Of a stretch of DNA of 64,000 bases, positions 43,111-52,121 are shown piece after piece (the stretch's first letter is position 1; each line of letters opens with the position of its first letter). The DNA comes from Acidimicrobiia bacterium (GTDB lineage: Bacteria > Actinomycetota > Acidimicrobiia > Acidimicrobiales > Aldehydirespiratoraceae), in assembly GCA_022828135.1 (NCBI GenBank), contig JAJEJB010000027.1:1-64000 (forward strand), read 5' to 3'. The notes under the pieces were generated by a model. The model was not told the DNA's origin, searched no databases, and saw only the letters and a program-made list of their open reading frames with translations. The position numbers were made by a program, and so were the translations under genes.

Positions 43111-46022
43111 TTCTCTAGCTGCTCCAGTAGGCGTTGGAGGATCTCGTCCTGGCGGCGCCGCAGCTCGGCCAGCTCGTCGATCAACTGCTGGGTCTCCGAA
43201 GTGGTCAGCTCGCCCACGGTGATGTCCGGCGCATCGGTGACGGACGGTTCGTCGGCGCCGTCGGTGGCGGACGGCTCGTCCGGCTCCTCCACTGCGGGAG
43301 CGTCGCCGTCGGTCACCACCGGCGGCAGCACGACGTCCTCGAAGTCGACGCCCGGGTACAGGTCGTCGAGGGCCTCGCCCAGCGTCTTGCCCAGCGCGGT
43401 GCGGTTGCCCACCGAGGCGATCACCCCGGCCAGCAGCGGGATCTGGGTCCCCTGGGCCCGCACGTACATGGGTCGCACGTACAGCACCGAGTCCTCTACG
43501 GGCAGCAGCAGCATGTCGCCGAAGTCCACCTGCGAGCCCTGGTCGTTGAGCAGGGTCAGCTCCCGGCTGATGGCGGGGTTGGTGGAGATGTTCGACGCCA
43601 CGATGGCCGGGCCCGGCGCCAGCAGGTTCGACATCTCATAGGACACCAGGCGGGAAGTCCCGTCGGCGCGGGTCTCGCCCACCATGAAGGCGGTGAGCTC
43701 CTTGCGGCTGTCGTCGTCGGAGATCGGCACGAACGAGCGCAGGGCCACGTACGACGCCTCCTCCTCGCCGGGGAGCTGGATCAGCGAGTAGTAGGCCGGA
43801 ACCCGCCGCTCCCGCCGGGTCAGCAGTCCCCTGTCGCCGACGACGGCCTCGGCGATGCCTCCGGCCTGCACGCTGCGGCCCGGATCCTGGGCCACCGCCC
43901 AGCGCTCGGTGCCGATGATCAGCGCCTCGGGGTCCGACACCTGGTAGGAGGCCCACATGTTGGTCTGCACCGTGAACAGGTCGGTCGGGAAGCGCAGGTG
44001 GGAGCGCAGCTCCTCGGGCATCTCGGAGAAGTCGGTGAACAGGTCGGGGAAGGCCCCCTGCCACGCGGCCACGATCGGGTCGGCGATCGGCATGACGTAC
44101 AGCGTCACGTCGCCGTCGTAGGAGTCGACGACGGCCTTGACCGAGTTGCGTATGTAGTTGACGCTGCCGTCGGCCAGCTCGGCGCCGACCTCCAGCCCGC
44201 TGGTGTCGGCGCTCTGGGAGTAGGGGTAGCGGTCGGTGGTGGTGTACGCGTCGAGCACGTAGTGGATGCGGCCGTCGAAGATCACCGGGTAGGCGTCGGA
44301 GTCGAACTCCAGGAACGGGGCGACGCTCTTCACCCGGTCCTGGGCGTCCCGGATGTAGATGATGCTGGTGTTGCCGTCCACAAAGTTGGAGATCAGCGGA
44401 TCGAGCTGCCCGAAGCGCAGCGCGAAGGCGGTCTGGCGCAGGAAAGACCCCATGCCGACGCCGCCGTCGCCGGTGTAGCGGAAGCTCTCCTCGCGGCCCT
44501 GGCCGTCGACGTAGTCGACCTCGTCGCGGGTGGCGCCCACCAGCGCGTAGCCCTCGAGGTTCTCGCCCACGTAGATCTGAGGCTCGTCGAACTGCAGGTC
44601 TATGGCCGGGTCCACCTCGACGGGCAGGCCGCCGGTGATGAACACCGGGCTGCCCCGCACGTCGGTGACGTTGGCCCGGGCGATGGCCATGCCGTAGCCG
44701 TGGGTGATGGCCACATGCTGGCGCTCCCACGATCCCAGCTCGCTCAGGTTGAGCTCGCGGGCGGCCAGCACCACCTGGGTCAGCTCACCGTCGACCACGT
44801 AGCGATCGACGTCGAGCACCGAGGAGAAGCGGTAGAAGTCGCGCTCGCCCTGATCCTTCTCGAAGGTGTCGGTGAGGGTGAGCGGGTCGAGGATCCGGGT
44901 GTTGCGCACGGTCTGGGCCGCGGCGCGCAACTGGGCGGGGCTGGGGTTCTCCCGGTAGTCGAAGACTTCGAGGGCCACATCGCTGTCGGGCACAAGCGAG
45001 TAGGCCGCCCGGGTGGCCGCAATGTTGTCGTCGGTGTAGACGGACTCGCGGGCGGTGGTGTTGGGATCGACCTGGAACCGCTGCACGAACGCGGGGTACA
45101 TGTTGCCCATCACCAGGGCGGTGAAGGCCCACAGGCCCACGGCCAGCGCCGGCAGCACCCAGCCCCGCCGGCGCAGGTTGACCACCAGCAGCACCACCGC
45201 GAACAGCGAGATCAGCAGGAGAAGGTTGAGGGCGGGCAGCTTGGCCTTGACGTCGGTGTACAGGGCGCCGTCCACCACGCCGCGGTCCGACACGGTGAGT
45301 TCGTAGCGCGACAGCCAGTAGTCGGCTGCCTTCACCAGGGCCAGCCCGGCCAGGATCGCCGACAGGTGCACCTTCACCGACGGCAGCACCCGGGGTGCGC
45401 CCCGAGGCACCTGGGCCCTGATGCCGCCGTTGATGTAGTGGGCGATGCCGATCACTACGAGGATGATCATGAAGGCGGCGAACAACCAGTTCACGAGGAA
45501 CGTCAGGAACGGCAGGCGGAAGACGTAGAAGCCGATGTCGGTGTCGAACAGCGGATCGACGATGCCGAAGTCCCGGCGGTTGACGAAGAGCAGCCACTCC
45601 TCCCACTGGCTGGACACCCCGGAGGCGGCCAGCAGCGAGAACACCACCGACAGGACCAGGCGCACCAGCCGGGTGCGGCCCGCGGTCAGGTCGTGGAAGC
45701 GGCTGAGCATCTCCTCCTCGGGGCCGGGCGGGCGGATCTCGGGCTTCAGGCGGTCGACGATGAGGAGGTTGATCCACATCAGGATGAAGAAGGCCACCGC
45801 GAAGATCGCGAACAGGGCGATCTTGGCCAGCAGCACGCGCCCCCACACGTCGGTCCGGCCCAGCGAGTCGAACCACAGATAGTCGGTGTAGAAGCGGGCG
45901 ATGCCTCGCAGCGACAGCAGCAGGACCAGCAGGCCGCCTGCTACCAGAATCGCGATGAAGCGAGTTTTTCTAGAGCCGAAGCGGGATCGGCCGCCGGAGG
46001 AAGGGGGAGTTACGGTGCGCAC
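43107..46022 (-). CDS. UPF0182-family large membrane protein
   Basis: This 971-residue protein has about seven N-terminal helices (first IAILVAGGLLVLLLSLRG), then FYTDYLWFDSLGRTDVWGRV, a hallmark of the family. A long extracellular domain follows (about 300-900), and the tail is acidic and low in complexity (EEPDEPSATDGADEPSVTDAPD) with a short final coiled coil. Its function is unknown. In Mycobacterium tuberculosis I recall the equivalent (Rv3193c) next to the PDZ/Lon-type gene, as here with one gene inserted. The stop overlaps that of the convergent gene. Confidence 0.9.
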   Translation of the reverse strand: MRTVTPPSSGGRSRFGSRKTRFIAILVAGGLLVLLLSLRGIARFYTDYLWFDSLGRTDVWGRVLLAKIALFAIFAVAFFILMWINLLIVDRLKPEIRPPGPEEEMLSRFHDLTAGRTRLVRLVLSVVFSLLAASGVSSQWEEWLLFVNRRDFGIVDPLFDTDIGFYVFRLPFLTFLVNWLFAAFMIILVVIGIAHYINGGIRAQVPRGAPRVLPSVKVHLSAILAGLALVKAADYWLSRYELTVSDRGVVDGALYTDVKAKLPALNLLLLISLFAVVLLVVNLRRRGWVLPALAVGLWAFTALVMGNMYPAFVQRFQVDPNTTARESVYTDDNIAATRAAYSLVPDSDVALEVFDYRENPSPAQLRAAAQTVRNTRILDPLTLTDTFEKDQGERDFYRFSSVLDVDRYVVDGELTQVVLAARELNLSELGSWERQHVAITHGYGMAIARANVTDVRGSPVFITGGLPVEVDPAIDLQFDEPQIYVGENLEGYALVGATRDEVDYVDGQGREESFRYTGDGGVGMGSFLRQTAFALRFGQLDPLISNFVDGNTSIIYIRDAQDRVKSVAPFLEFDSDAYPVIFDGRIHYVLDAYTTTDRYPYSQSADTSGLEVGAELADGSVNYIRNSVKAVVDSYDGDVTLYVMPIADPIVAAWQGAFPDLFTDFSEMPEELRSHLRFPTDLFTVQTNMWASYQVSDPEALIIGTERWAVAQDPGRSVQAGGIAEAVVGDRGLLTRRERRVPAYYSLIQLPGEEEASYVALRSFVPISDDDSRKELTAFMVGETRADGTSRLVSYEMSNLLAPGPAIVASNISTNPAISRELTLLNDQGSQVDFGDMLLLPVEDSVLYVRPMYVRAQGTQIPLLAGVIASVGNRTALGKTLGEALDDLYPGVDFEDVVLPPVVTDGDAPAVEEPDEPSATDGADEPSVTDAPDITVGELTTSETQQLIDELAELRRRQDEILQRLLEQLEN

Positions 46023-46028
46023 TGACGG

Positions 46029-47720
46029 TCACGATATCGGCTCCGGCCAGCCAGCAGAGAAGGCGGCTTCGGCTGCGGTGTCCGCCCGGCGCGATCGGGA
46101 CTCCCGGTAGATCGCTCGCACTGCGGTGGTGAGTTCGTCGGGGTCGTCGGTGCCCTCGATCAATTCGCCGAGACGTTCCCGGACCGGCTCGACCAGCGCC
46201 GACAGGATGGCGCTGCCGGCCGCCTCGAGGTCGACGTCGTCGATGCTCACGTCTATGTCGGACGCGAAGTCCTGCATCGGCACCCGAGCGGCGCGGGTGT
46301 AGGCCCCGGTGTCGCTGGTGATCGTGGAGCGCACGGCCCGGACCCCGTTGCGGCGCACGGCGTCGAGCAGATCGCCCTGCTCGTCCACGACCAGCCGCTT
46401 GAGCCTGCGGGCGATCCCGCCCACCGCCACCGCCCGGGCCGCGCCGACCAGATCGTCGGGGTCGGCGGGCACGGTGGCAGTCTCGGATCGGTCGTCGAGC
46501 TCGTCGGCGTACTCGTCGGCGAGTTCGTCGGGCTCGTCGGCGAACCCGTCCACGGCTTCGGGGGCCCCGGCCGGTGAGGCCGGGCCGTCCTCGGTGACGC
46601 CGGATTCAGCGGACCACGGCTCCGGCTCCCCGACGGGCTGCGAAGTGATCGAGCGCAGCCGGGCGAAGATGGCCCCGGCGTCCGCCGGCGGCTCGACCGC
46701 GGGCTCGGTCTCTTCGGAGGCGGCGGCAGCATCGTCGGGAGCCTCGGACGCTTGCGCCTCCTGCGGGTCGGCTCCGGCGTCGAACCCGACGTCGGTCTCC
46801 GCCTCGACGTCGTAGAGCCGTACGCCGGCGGCTGCGGATGCCGGCGAGGGCTCGATGGTCAGGCCCTCGAGGTCGACGTACTCGCCCACGGCTTCGGGCT
46901 CGTCGAGTTCTTCCGGCGCCCCGGACTCGCCGGCGTCGGCGGCCTCGCCCTCCTGTTCGAGCGTCGCGTCGGCGCCGGCGGCGCCCTCAGCGGCGTCATC
47001 GTCGCCGGCGGGGGCCTCCTCGCCCGGCCCACCGTCGGGGGTCGCCCCGGCCGGGCGCGCCGCGGAGATCTCCGCCTCGAGCTCGGCGACGGTGGACTCC
47101 GGCTGGGCCGCGACGCGCAGTCCTGCCTGCTCGGCTGCGGCCGCAGCCCGCGGCTCGGCCTGGACCAGTTCCTCGATCCAGCCGTCCAGTCCCTGGCGGA
47201 AGATCCCGAGCGCCTCCAGCAGGCGATCGCGGGTCACCCGGAGCTGCTCCACCTCGACCCGGTGCTCATGGCGCCTGCGAGCCAGGTCGACCAGGATCCG
47301 CTCCCGGAAGGCCTGGGCCTCCACCACCATGTTCCTGCCGCGTTCCCGGCCCTCCTCGGCGATGGCGGCCGCGGCCGCCTCGGCCTCTCCGACTATCCGG
47401 GCGTGCTCGGCCTCGGCCCGCTCGATCTGCACCTGGGCCGCGTCGGTGGCCGACTGCAGGACGCGGGTCGCCTCATCGCCCAGGGCCTCCGCCACCCGGC
47501 GCGACTCCAGCTTCTCCGGAGGGGTGGCCTCCAGCTCGGAGACCCGGTCCGACAGCGAGCCGACCAGAGCGTTGAGCCGGCGGATCTCCTCGGCGGCCTC
47601 GCGCAGCCGGGCGCGGACGGAGTCGGGCTCGTAGCCGCGGCGTACCTTGGCGAAGTCGATCTCCTCCACCGCTTCCGGGTCCAACCCGTGTCCGGGGTCG
47701 GGTCCGTCGCCGTCGTCCAT
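46029..47720 (-). CDS. DivIVA-like coiled-coil protein with acidic middle region
   Basis: This 563-residue protein has an N-terminal DivIVA-type segment (EIDFAKVRRGYEPDSVRARLREAAEEIRRLNALVGSLSDRVSELE, about 20-65) and then a coiled coil to about 200. A long acidic Ala/Glu/Asp/Pro region follows (about 200-420). The helical C-terminal domain (AVAVGGIARRLKRLVVDEQGDLLDAVRRNGVRAVRS) resembles no family I know. DivIVA domains mark curved membrane, usually poles and septa. The gene lies between UPF0182 and the PDZ/Lon protease on the same strand. Confidence 0.75.
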   Translation of the reverse strand: MDDGDGPDPGHGLDPEAVEEIDFAKVRRGYEPDSVRARLREAAEEIRRLNALVGSLSDRVSELEATPPEKLESRRVAEALGDEATRVLQSATDAAQVQIERAEAEHARIVGEAEAAAAAIAEEGRERGRNMVVEAQAFRERILVDLARRRHEHRVEVEQLRVTRDRLLEALGIFRQGLDGWIEELVQAEPRAAAAAEQAGLRVAAQPESTVAELEAEISAARPAGATPDGGPGEEAPAGDDDAAEGAAGADATLEQEGEAADAGESGAPEELDEPEAVGEYVDLEGLTIEPSPASAAAGVRLYDVEAETDVGFDAGADPQEAQASEAPDDAAAASEETEPAVEPPADAGAIFARLRSITSQPVGEPEPWSAESGVTEDGPASPAGAPEAVDGFADEPDELADEYADELDDRSETATVPADPDDLVGAARAVAVGGIARRLKRLVVDEQGDLLDAVRRNGVRAVRSTITSDTGAYTRAARVPMQDFASDIDVSIDDVDLEAAGSAILSALVEPVRERLGELIEGTDDPDELTTAVRAIYRESRSRRADTAAEAAFSAGWPEPIS

Positions 47721-47791
47721 GGCTCCTCCGAGCCGCCACCGATGCGCTTGTTCCTGCTAGCTCGCTGGTTGCGGCCAATGAATACGATAGT

Positions 47792-49009
47792 TCAGCCCAG
47801 TAGGCGTCCGACGGGGTCACCCCCGATGCCGGCCAGCGCCTGCAGCGCGTCCTCCAGGTTGGCCACGCCGACCACCGGGACATCGCCGGAGCCCGACCGG
47901 GCCTCGTCCGCCGACCCTTCGGGCACGATGATCAGCTCGGCGCCCGCATCCCGGGCCGCTACCGCCTTCTGGGCGACGCCCCCCACATCACCGACGGATC
48001 CGTCGAGGCGGATGGAGCCGGTGACGGCGACCCGCTGACCGCCCGTGAGCTCGCCTCGCGACAGCACGTCGAGCACGACCAGCGTGAAGGCCAGACCGGC
48101 TGAGGGTCCCCCCACCGCACCCGAGGAGATGTCGATCTCGAACGGGAGCGGCGACCGGCTGACCCGCTCGGTGACCCCGCTCACCCCGATGTACGGACCG
48201 CCGTCGTCGGGGTGCGTGCCGAGCGTTATCTCGACGTCGCGCAGCTCGTGGGTCTCGGAGTCCTCCACGGTGACCACTGCCGCCGCGCCCGGCTCCAGCT
48301 GCGCCAGCACCGCTCGGAGCGAGTCGACCGTGGTGACCGGCTGGCCGTCGATGGACAGGATCACGTCGGTGGGCTCCAGCAGGCCGTCGGCCGGGCCGCC
48401 CGGGACCGCCTCGAAGAACAGCACTCCGGTGAAGTCGGCGGCATGCACACCGAGGCGTTCAAGGGCGACGATCATGGCGATGTCCTTGGAGCTGTCCATC
48501 AGGTGACGGTTGTGTTCTCGCTGCTGGGTGTCCGTCCGGTCGCCGTAGACCGATGCCCGGCTGCGCAGGTCGACCGCCTCATCCAACGAGGACGTGATCC
48601 AGTCGAGCACGGTCAGATCGCTGTCGATCGCCACGGTGAGGAGCAGGATCTCGCCTTCGGGATCGAACACGTCGATGCCCTCGGCTTCCACCCGGCCGGA
48701 CGCGGCGATGGCCGTGCCGGGCAGGAAGGCCACCGCGCCCTCGTCGACCACCGAGTCGCCGGGCAGCAGACGGCCGGCCCACTCGGCCGGCGCGAAGTAC
48801 ACCCCGGCCGCCAGCCCCGCCAGCACCACGGCGACGCCGACAAGGGTCAGCCCCAGCCCCGATCTGAACCAGCGGCGGCGAGTCGGGGGCGGCGGGGGCG
48901 GCGGGGGCGGCAGCCCTCCCGGCGGAGGCGGGTCCGGCGCCGGGGAAGTGGGCAGTGGGGAAGCTAGCGTGGCGAACCGTCCAGTCGTCTTCGCTCGGGC
49001 GCCCTTCAT
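47792..49009 (-). CDS. PDZ-domain Lon-type membrane protease (YlbL-like)
   Basis: This protein of about 405 residues has a Pro-rich cytoplasmic start (PPPPGGLPPPPPPPPP), one membrane helix (LGLTLVGVAVVLAGLAAGVYF, about 53-73), a PDZ domain (about 193-263, FEAVPGGPADGLLEPTDVILSIDGQPV) and a Lon-type serine protease domain. The catalytic dyad is S303 in GAVGGPSAGLAF and K348 in GVAQKAVAA. The active domain faces outside the membrane. The ATG at 49009 is preferred; an ATG at 49042 is possible. It is divergent from a small membrane-protein gene. Confidence 0.87.
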   Translation of the reverse strand: MKGARAKTTGRFATLASPLPTSPAPDPPPPGGLPPPPPPPPPTRRRWFRSGLGLTLVGVAVVLAGLAAGVYFAPAEWAGRLLPGDSVVDEGAVAFLPGTAIAASGRVEAEGIDVFDPEGEILLLTVAIDSDLTVLDWITSSLDEAVDLRSRASVYGDRTDTQQREHNRHLMDSSKDIAMIVALERLGVHAADFTGVLFFEAVPGGPADGLLEPTDVILSIDGQPVTTVDSLRAVLAQLEPGAAAVVTVEDSETHELRDVEITLGTHPDDGGPYIGVSGVTERVSRSPLPFEIDISSGAVGGPSAGLAFTLVVLDVLSRGELTGGQRVAVTGSIRLDGSVGDVGGVAQKAVAARDAGAELIIVPEGSADEARSGSGDVPVVGVANLEDALQALAGIGGDPVGRLLG

Positions 49010-49040
49010 GCAGGCGGCGTCCGGGCCCCAAGGTACCGCC

Positions 49041-49418
49041 ATGGCGACAGCCCCGACCACCGGCGAAGCTCCCCATCCGGCACCAGCAGGCGACAAGATG
49101 TGGGCGCGGATCGCCCGTTCGGCCCGCCGGTCGGCTGGGACGATCCTCCAGTCGGCGCGGGCAGCCCTCCGATCGGCGGGGGCGACCCGTCCCAAACGCC
49201 GTATCCGGTTGATCGACGTGCTGCGGGTCCTGGGGCTGGCCCGGCGGGCAGTGCCTCGCCCGGTGGTGGGGCCGAAGGCCTACCCGCAGTGGTGGCAGCG
49301 GCTGCTGGCGCTGGCGGTGCTGATCGCGTTGGTGGTGGTCATCGGCTTCGCGCTCGCCGCGCTGGTGGGACTGCTGGTGGTGGTGGCCGGTTTCCTGCTC
49401 GAGCAAGCCATCTCCTGA
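49041..49418 (+). CDS. Small membrane protein of unknown function
   Basis: This protein of about 125 residues has a basic N-terminal part rich in Arg and Ser (ARSARRSAGTILQSARAALRSAGATRPKRR) and one long or two short C-terminal helices (LLALAVLIALVVVIGFALAALVGLLVVVAGFLL). The ATG faces the protease start 31 bp away on the other strand. A later in-frame ATG at 49098 is an alternative start. No family is recognised. Confidence 0.6.
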   Translation: MATAPTTGEAPHPAPAGDKMWARIARSARRSAGTILQSARAALRSAGATRPKRRIRLIDVLRVLGLARRAVPRPVVGPKAYPQWWQRLLALAVLIALVVVIGFALAALVGLLVVVAGFLLEQAIS

Positions 49419-49432
49419 GCCTGGAGCCATCG

Positions 49433-50254
49433 ATGGTTTCTGACGAAGACCCGCCTCGCGGAGCGTCCGGATCCGAATTGGCAGCGGAGAACGCCGAAAC
49501 CGGCGCCCACAGCTGCCAATTCGCGAGACAGCACCGACCCCGCACCGAACTGGCAGCGGAGAGTGCCGAAACAGGCCCCCACAGCTGCCAATTGGCGCCA
49601 ATGGACTCGGCGGAGGGGGCCGTCGGCCGGCGCCGGGAAGCGGCCGCGGCCGGCCACGCCGGCGACGCCGCCAAGGCCCGGTCGTACCTCCACGACGACG
49701 ACCCGATGGTGCGCTCCAGTGCGCTGCGGGCGTTGCAGAGGGCCGGCGACCTGGCGGCTCGACAGCTCGCGGCCGCTCTGGACGATCCCGCGGCAGCCGT
49801 GCGGATGACCGCTCTCGAGCTGGCGGCGTATCGGGCCGACATCGCGGCGGCCGCGGCGGCGAGCCGGTTGGTCGACGACGACGACCGGGTGGTGGAGGCC
49901 GCCGCCTGGGCCTGCGGCGAGAAGATCTCGGCGAGTGACGGCGCCTCAGCGGGCCACGCCGATGCACGGGGGTCCGAGACGGCCGCGGTGGTGGAGGCGC
50001 TGATCCGGGTGGCCCGATCCCACGCCGATGCACTGTGCCGGGAGTCGGCCATCGCTGCTCTGGGCGCGATATCGGATCCTGCCGGTCTGCCTACGATCCT
50101 GGCCGGGCTGGACGACAAGCCCGAGATCCGCCGCCGGGCGGTGATTGCCCTGGCCCCCTTCGACGGGCCCGAGGTCGAAGCCGCGCTGCTGAGAGCATCC
50201 ACCGACCGCGACAAGCAGGTCAGGGCCGCGGCTGCGGAGTTGCGCGGCGTGTGA
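49433..50254 (+). CDS. HEAT-repeat protein with an in-frame repeat insertion
   Basis: This 273-residue protein starts at an ATG with GGAG 6 nt upstream. Residues 15-55 are encoded by two copies of a palindromic 48-bp repeat. From about residue 75 the protein is made of HEAT/PBS-lyase-like helical repeats (SYLHDDDPMVRSSALRALQRAGDLAARQLAAALDDPAAAVRMTALELAAY and ESAIAALGAISDPAGLPTILAGLDDKPEIRRRAVIALAPF). It is a likely protein-binding scaffold. It ends 3 bp before the convergent MreB stop. An ATG at 49601 would skip the repeats but has no ribosome site. Confidence 0.75.
   Translation: MVSDEDPPRGASGSELAAENAETGAHSCQFARQHRPRTELAAESAETGPHSCQLAPMDSAEGAVGRRREAAAAGHAGDAAKARSYLHDDDPMVRSSALRALQRAGDLAARQLAAALDDPAAAVRMTALELAAYRADIAAAAAASRLVDDDDRVVEAAAWACGEKISASDGASAGHADARGSETAAVVEALIRVARSHADALCRESAIAALGAISDPAGLPTILAGLDDKPEIRRRAVIALAPFDGPEVEAALLRASTDRDKQVRAAAAELRGV
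49475..49594. repeat. Two direct copies of a 48-bp palindromic repeat
   Basis: Copy A is 49475-49522 and copy B is 49547-49594, with 42 of 48 positions identical and a period of 72 bp. Copy A has perfect 11-bp inverted ends (GAATTGGCAGC / GCTGCCAATTC). Copy B keeps 7 inner pairs plus two further out. Both lie in the HEAT-repeat gene and keep its frame. The form resembles REP/RPE-type repeats that spread through genomes. I saw no third copy in the window. Confidence 0.75.
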
Positions 50255-50257
50255 CAG

Positions 50258-51262
50258 CTATTCGAAGTCGTCGCTGAAGATCGAGAAGTCCATGCCGAGC
50301 TGCTCGAGGCATCGGCCCGCGCCCCGCACCACCGTCTCCAGCGGGGCGTCGACCCGCCGGACTCGCAGCGACATCTCCCGGGACAGCCGGATGTCCATCC
50401 CCCGGAGCAGCCCTCCCCCGCCGACGAGGAACACGCCGCGGGCGATCAGGTCCTGGGCCAGCTCGGGGGGTGACTGCGACAGGCAGCTCAGCACCGAGTC
50501 GACCATGGCGGTCACCGGCTCCTCGATCGCCCGGCGGATCTCTTCGGGGGTCACCACCGTGGTCTTGGGCATTCCCGACATCAGTTCCCGGCCGCGGATC
50601 TCGGCCGCGGTCTCGCTGCGGGTCGGCGCCGCCGAGCCGACCACGATCTTGGTGTGCTCCGCGGTGGGCTCGCCGATGGCCATGCCGTACTCGCGCCGCA
50701 TGTGGGCCTGGACGGCGTCGTCGATGTCGAACGAGCCCACCCTCACCGCCTCCAGAGCCACGATCCCGCCCAGGCTGAGCAGGGCGGTCTGGGTGGTGCC
50801 GCCCCCGATGTCGATCACCATCGACCCGACCGGCTCATCGATGGGCAGACCGGCGCCGATGGCCGCGGCCATGGGCTGGTCGATCAGCCGCACCTCGATG
50901 GCACCCGCCCGGCGGGCGGCCTCCTGCACAGCCCGTCGCTCGACCGCAGTGATCGCCGACGGCACGCAAACCACCACGCGGGCCCGGTTGATCCTGCTCA
51001 CCCCCACCTGCCTGAGCAGGATCCGGATCATGTCCTGGGTGATCTCGAAGTCGGTGATGGCGCCCTTGCGCAGCGGCCGGCGGGCCACGATGTAGCCGGG
51101 TGTGCGTCCCAGCATCCGGCGAGCCTTGTGGCCCACCGCCAGCAGCTCGTTGGTGTTGGTGTTCAGCGCCACCACCGACGGCTCGTTCAGCACGACGCCC
51201 TGCCCGCGGGCGTACACCAGGGTGTTGGCCGTGCCCAGATCGATGGCCAGGTCGCGGGGCAC
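50258..51262 (-). CDS. mreB: MreB/Mbl rod-shape-determining actin-like protein
   Basis: This 334-residue protein has the actin-fold phosphate motifs AIDLGTANTLVYARGQGVVLNEPSVVA and MVIDIGGGTTQTALLSLGGI, plus VFLVGGGGLLRGMD near the end. MreB forms filaments under the membrane that guide wall synthesis in rod-shaped cells. MreC, MreD and RodA are not nearby. It is the last gene of a minus-strand group with a small membrane protein and MoaE, starting (GTG) 3 bp after the former. Confidence 0.92.
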   Translation of the reverse strand: MPRDLAIDLGTANTLVYARGQGVVLNEPSVVALNTNTNELLAVGHKARRMLGRTPGYIVARRPLRKGAITDFEITQDMIRILLRQVGVSRINRARVVVCVPSAITAVERRAVQEAARRAGAIEVRLIDQPMAAAIGAGLPIDEPVGSMVIDIGGGTTQTALLSLGGIVALEAVRVGSFDIDDAVQAHMRREYGMAIGEPTAEHTKIVVGSAAPTRSETAAEIRGRELMSGMPKTTVVTPEEIRRAIEEPVTAMVDSVLSCLSQSPPELAQDLIARGVFLVGGGGLLRGMDIRLSREMSLRVRRVDAPLETVVRGAGRCLEQLGMDFSIFSDDFE

Positions 51263-51265
51263 GGC

Positions 51266-51517
51266 TCAGCGCTCCGAGACGGCGGGCGCGTCCCCGGTCG
51301 CGTCCGCGGCGGTTTCGGCGGGGTGGTCAGGCTTCAGCGGATCGAGCCTGGAGATCCCGCTGGCGGGGCCGACGGAACGTCCCGCCGACACGGCCTTGAG
51401 CTGCCTGAGGAAGGGGACGGGGCGCCGCCAGGTGATCCTGCGGGCCAGCCACAGCAGCATCGAACCGACCGTGGCCAGGCCCAGCGAGGCCACCACCAGC
51501 AGCACTGAGCCTCTCAT
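51266..51517 (-). CDS. Small single-helix membrane protein between MoaE and MreB
   Basis: This 83-residue protein has one N-terminal helix (SVLLVVASLGLATVGSMLLWLA), then a basic stretch (RRITWRRPVPFLRQLKAVSAGR) and a polar tail. The ATG overlaps the MoaE stop by 4 bp and the stop is 3 bp before MreB, so all three are translationally coupled. A role in anchoring MreB is conceivable but not shown by sequence. Confidence 0.65.
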   Translation of the reverse strand: MRGSVLLVVASLGLATVGSMLLWLARRITWRRPVPFLRQLKAVSAGRSVGPASGISRLDPLKPDHPAETAADATGDAPAVSER

Positions 51518-52050
51518 CGGGCGCTCTCCGCGACGGCCGGTTCCGGCCCCGCCGCCACGCCGGCCTCGGAGGCCGTCCCGGTGTCGGCAGCCACGTCGAC
51601 GATGTGCTGGGCCTCCAGGCCCCAGCTCTCGCCTCCCTGCCATCGCTCCCGCTTCCAGATCGGAACCGTGGTCTTGAGAGTGTCGATGGCGAAGCGGGCC
51701 GCCTCGAAGGCGGCGTCCCGGTGGGGGGACGACACCGCCACCACCACCGCGGGCTCGCCCACCGCGACCGGTCCCACCCGGTGCAGCATCGCCACCCGTC
51801 CCAAGTCGTCCCAGCGGGCTCGCATCTCGGCGGCGATCGATCGGAGTCGGGGCTCGACCTGGTCCTCGTAGGCCTCGTAGTGCAGGAGGTCCACGCCGGG
51901 CCGGTCGGTCGAGTGGTCGCGCGCCGTGCCGCTGAACTGCACCACCGCGCCGCATCCGGGCAGCACCACCCACGCGGCCATCTCGGCTGACGGCAGCGGA
52001 TCGGATGACAGCCCGAGCCAGGTGTCGCCGGTGTCAGGGGGTGCGAGCAC
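51514..52050 (-). CDS. moaE: Molybdopterin synthase catalytic subunit
   Basis: This 178-residue protein has the MoaE motifs GAVVQFSGTARDHS, LHYEAYEDQVEPRLRSIAAEM, SSPHRDAAFEAARFAID and the catalytic lysines K126 and K133 in LKTTVPIWKRERW, spaced as in E. coli MoaE (119/126). It adds sulfur to precursor Z using MoaD, which is not in the window. The last 30 residues are an unrelated low-complexity tail. A candidate start at 52050 is used; one half of the long inverted repeat lies 33 bp upstream. Confidence 0.92.
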   Translation of the reverse strand: MLAPPDTGDTWLGLSSDPLPSAEMAAWVVLPGCGAVVQFSGTARDHSTDRPGVDLLHYEAYEDQVEPRLRSIAAEMRARWDDLGRVAMLHRVGPVAVGEPAVVVAVSSPHRDAAFEAARFAIDTLKTTVPIWKRERWQGGESWGLEAQHIVDVAADTGTASEAGVAAGPEPAVAESAR

Positions 52051-52082
52051 TGTGAAACATCGTAATGGTGGAACTCACGCGC

Positions 52083-52120
52083 GGCCCGAGCGGCCCGTGA
52101 GCGCAGCAACAAGAGCGGGA
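52083..52120 (+). repeat. Left copy of a 38-bp inverted repeat flanking the epimerase-like gene
   Basis: The sequence from 52083 to 52120 (GGCCCGAGCGGCCCGTGAGC...) is the reverse complement of 53277-53315 apart from a single 1-nt indel. It lies between the MoaE start and the stop of the epimerase-like gene. About 1.16 kb separates the copies. Confidence 0.8.
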
Positions 52121-52121
52121 G

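Noticed and set aside
49100..49432. Upstream extension of the HEAT-repeat frame
   Set aside because: It runs through the small membrane-protein gene in another frame, and the ATG at 49433 has a good ribosome site.
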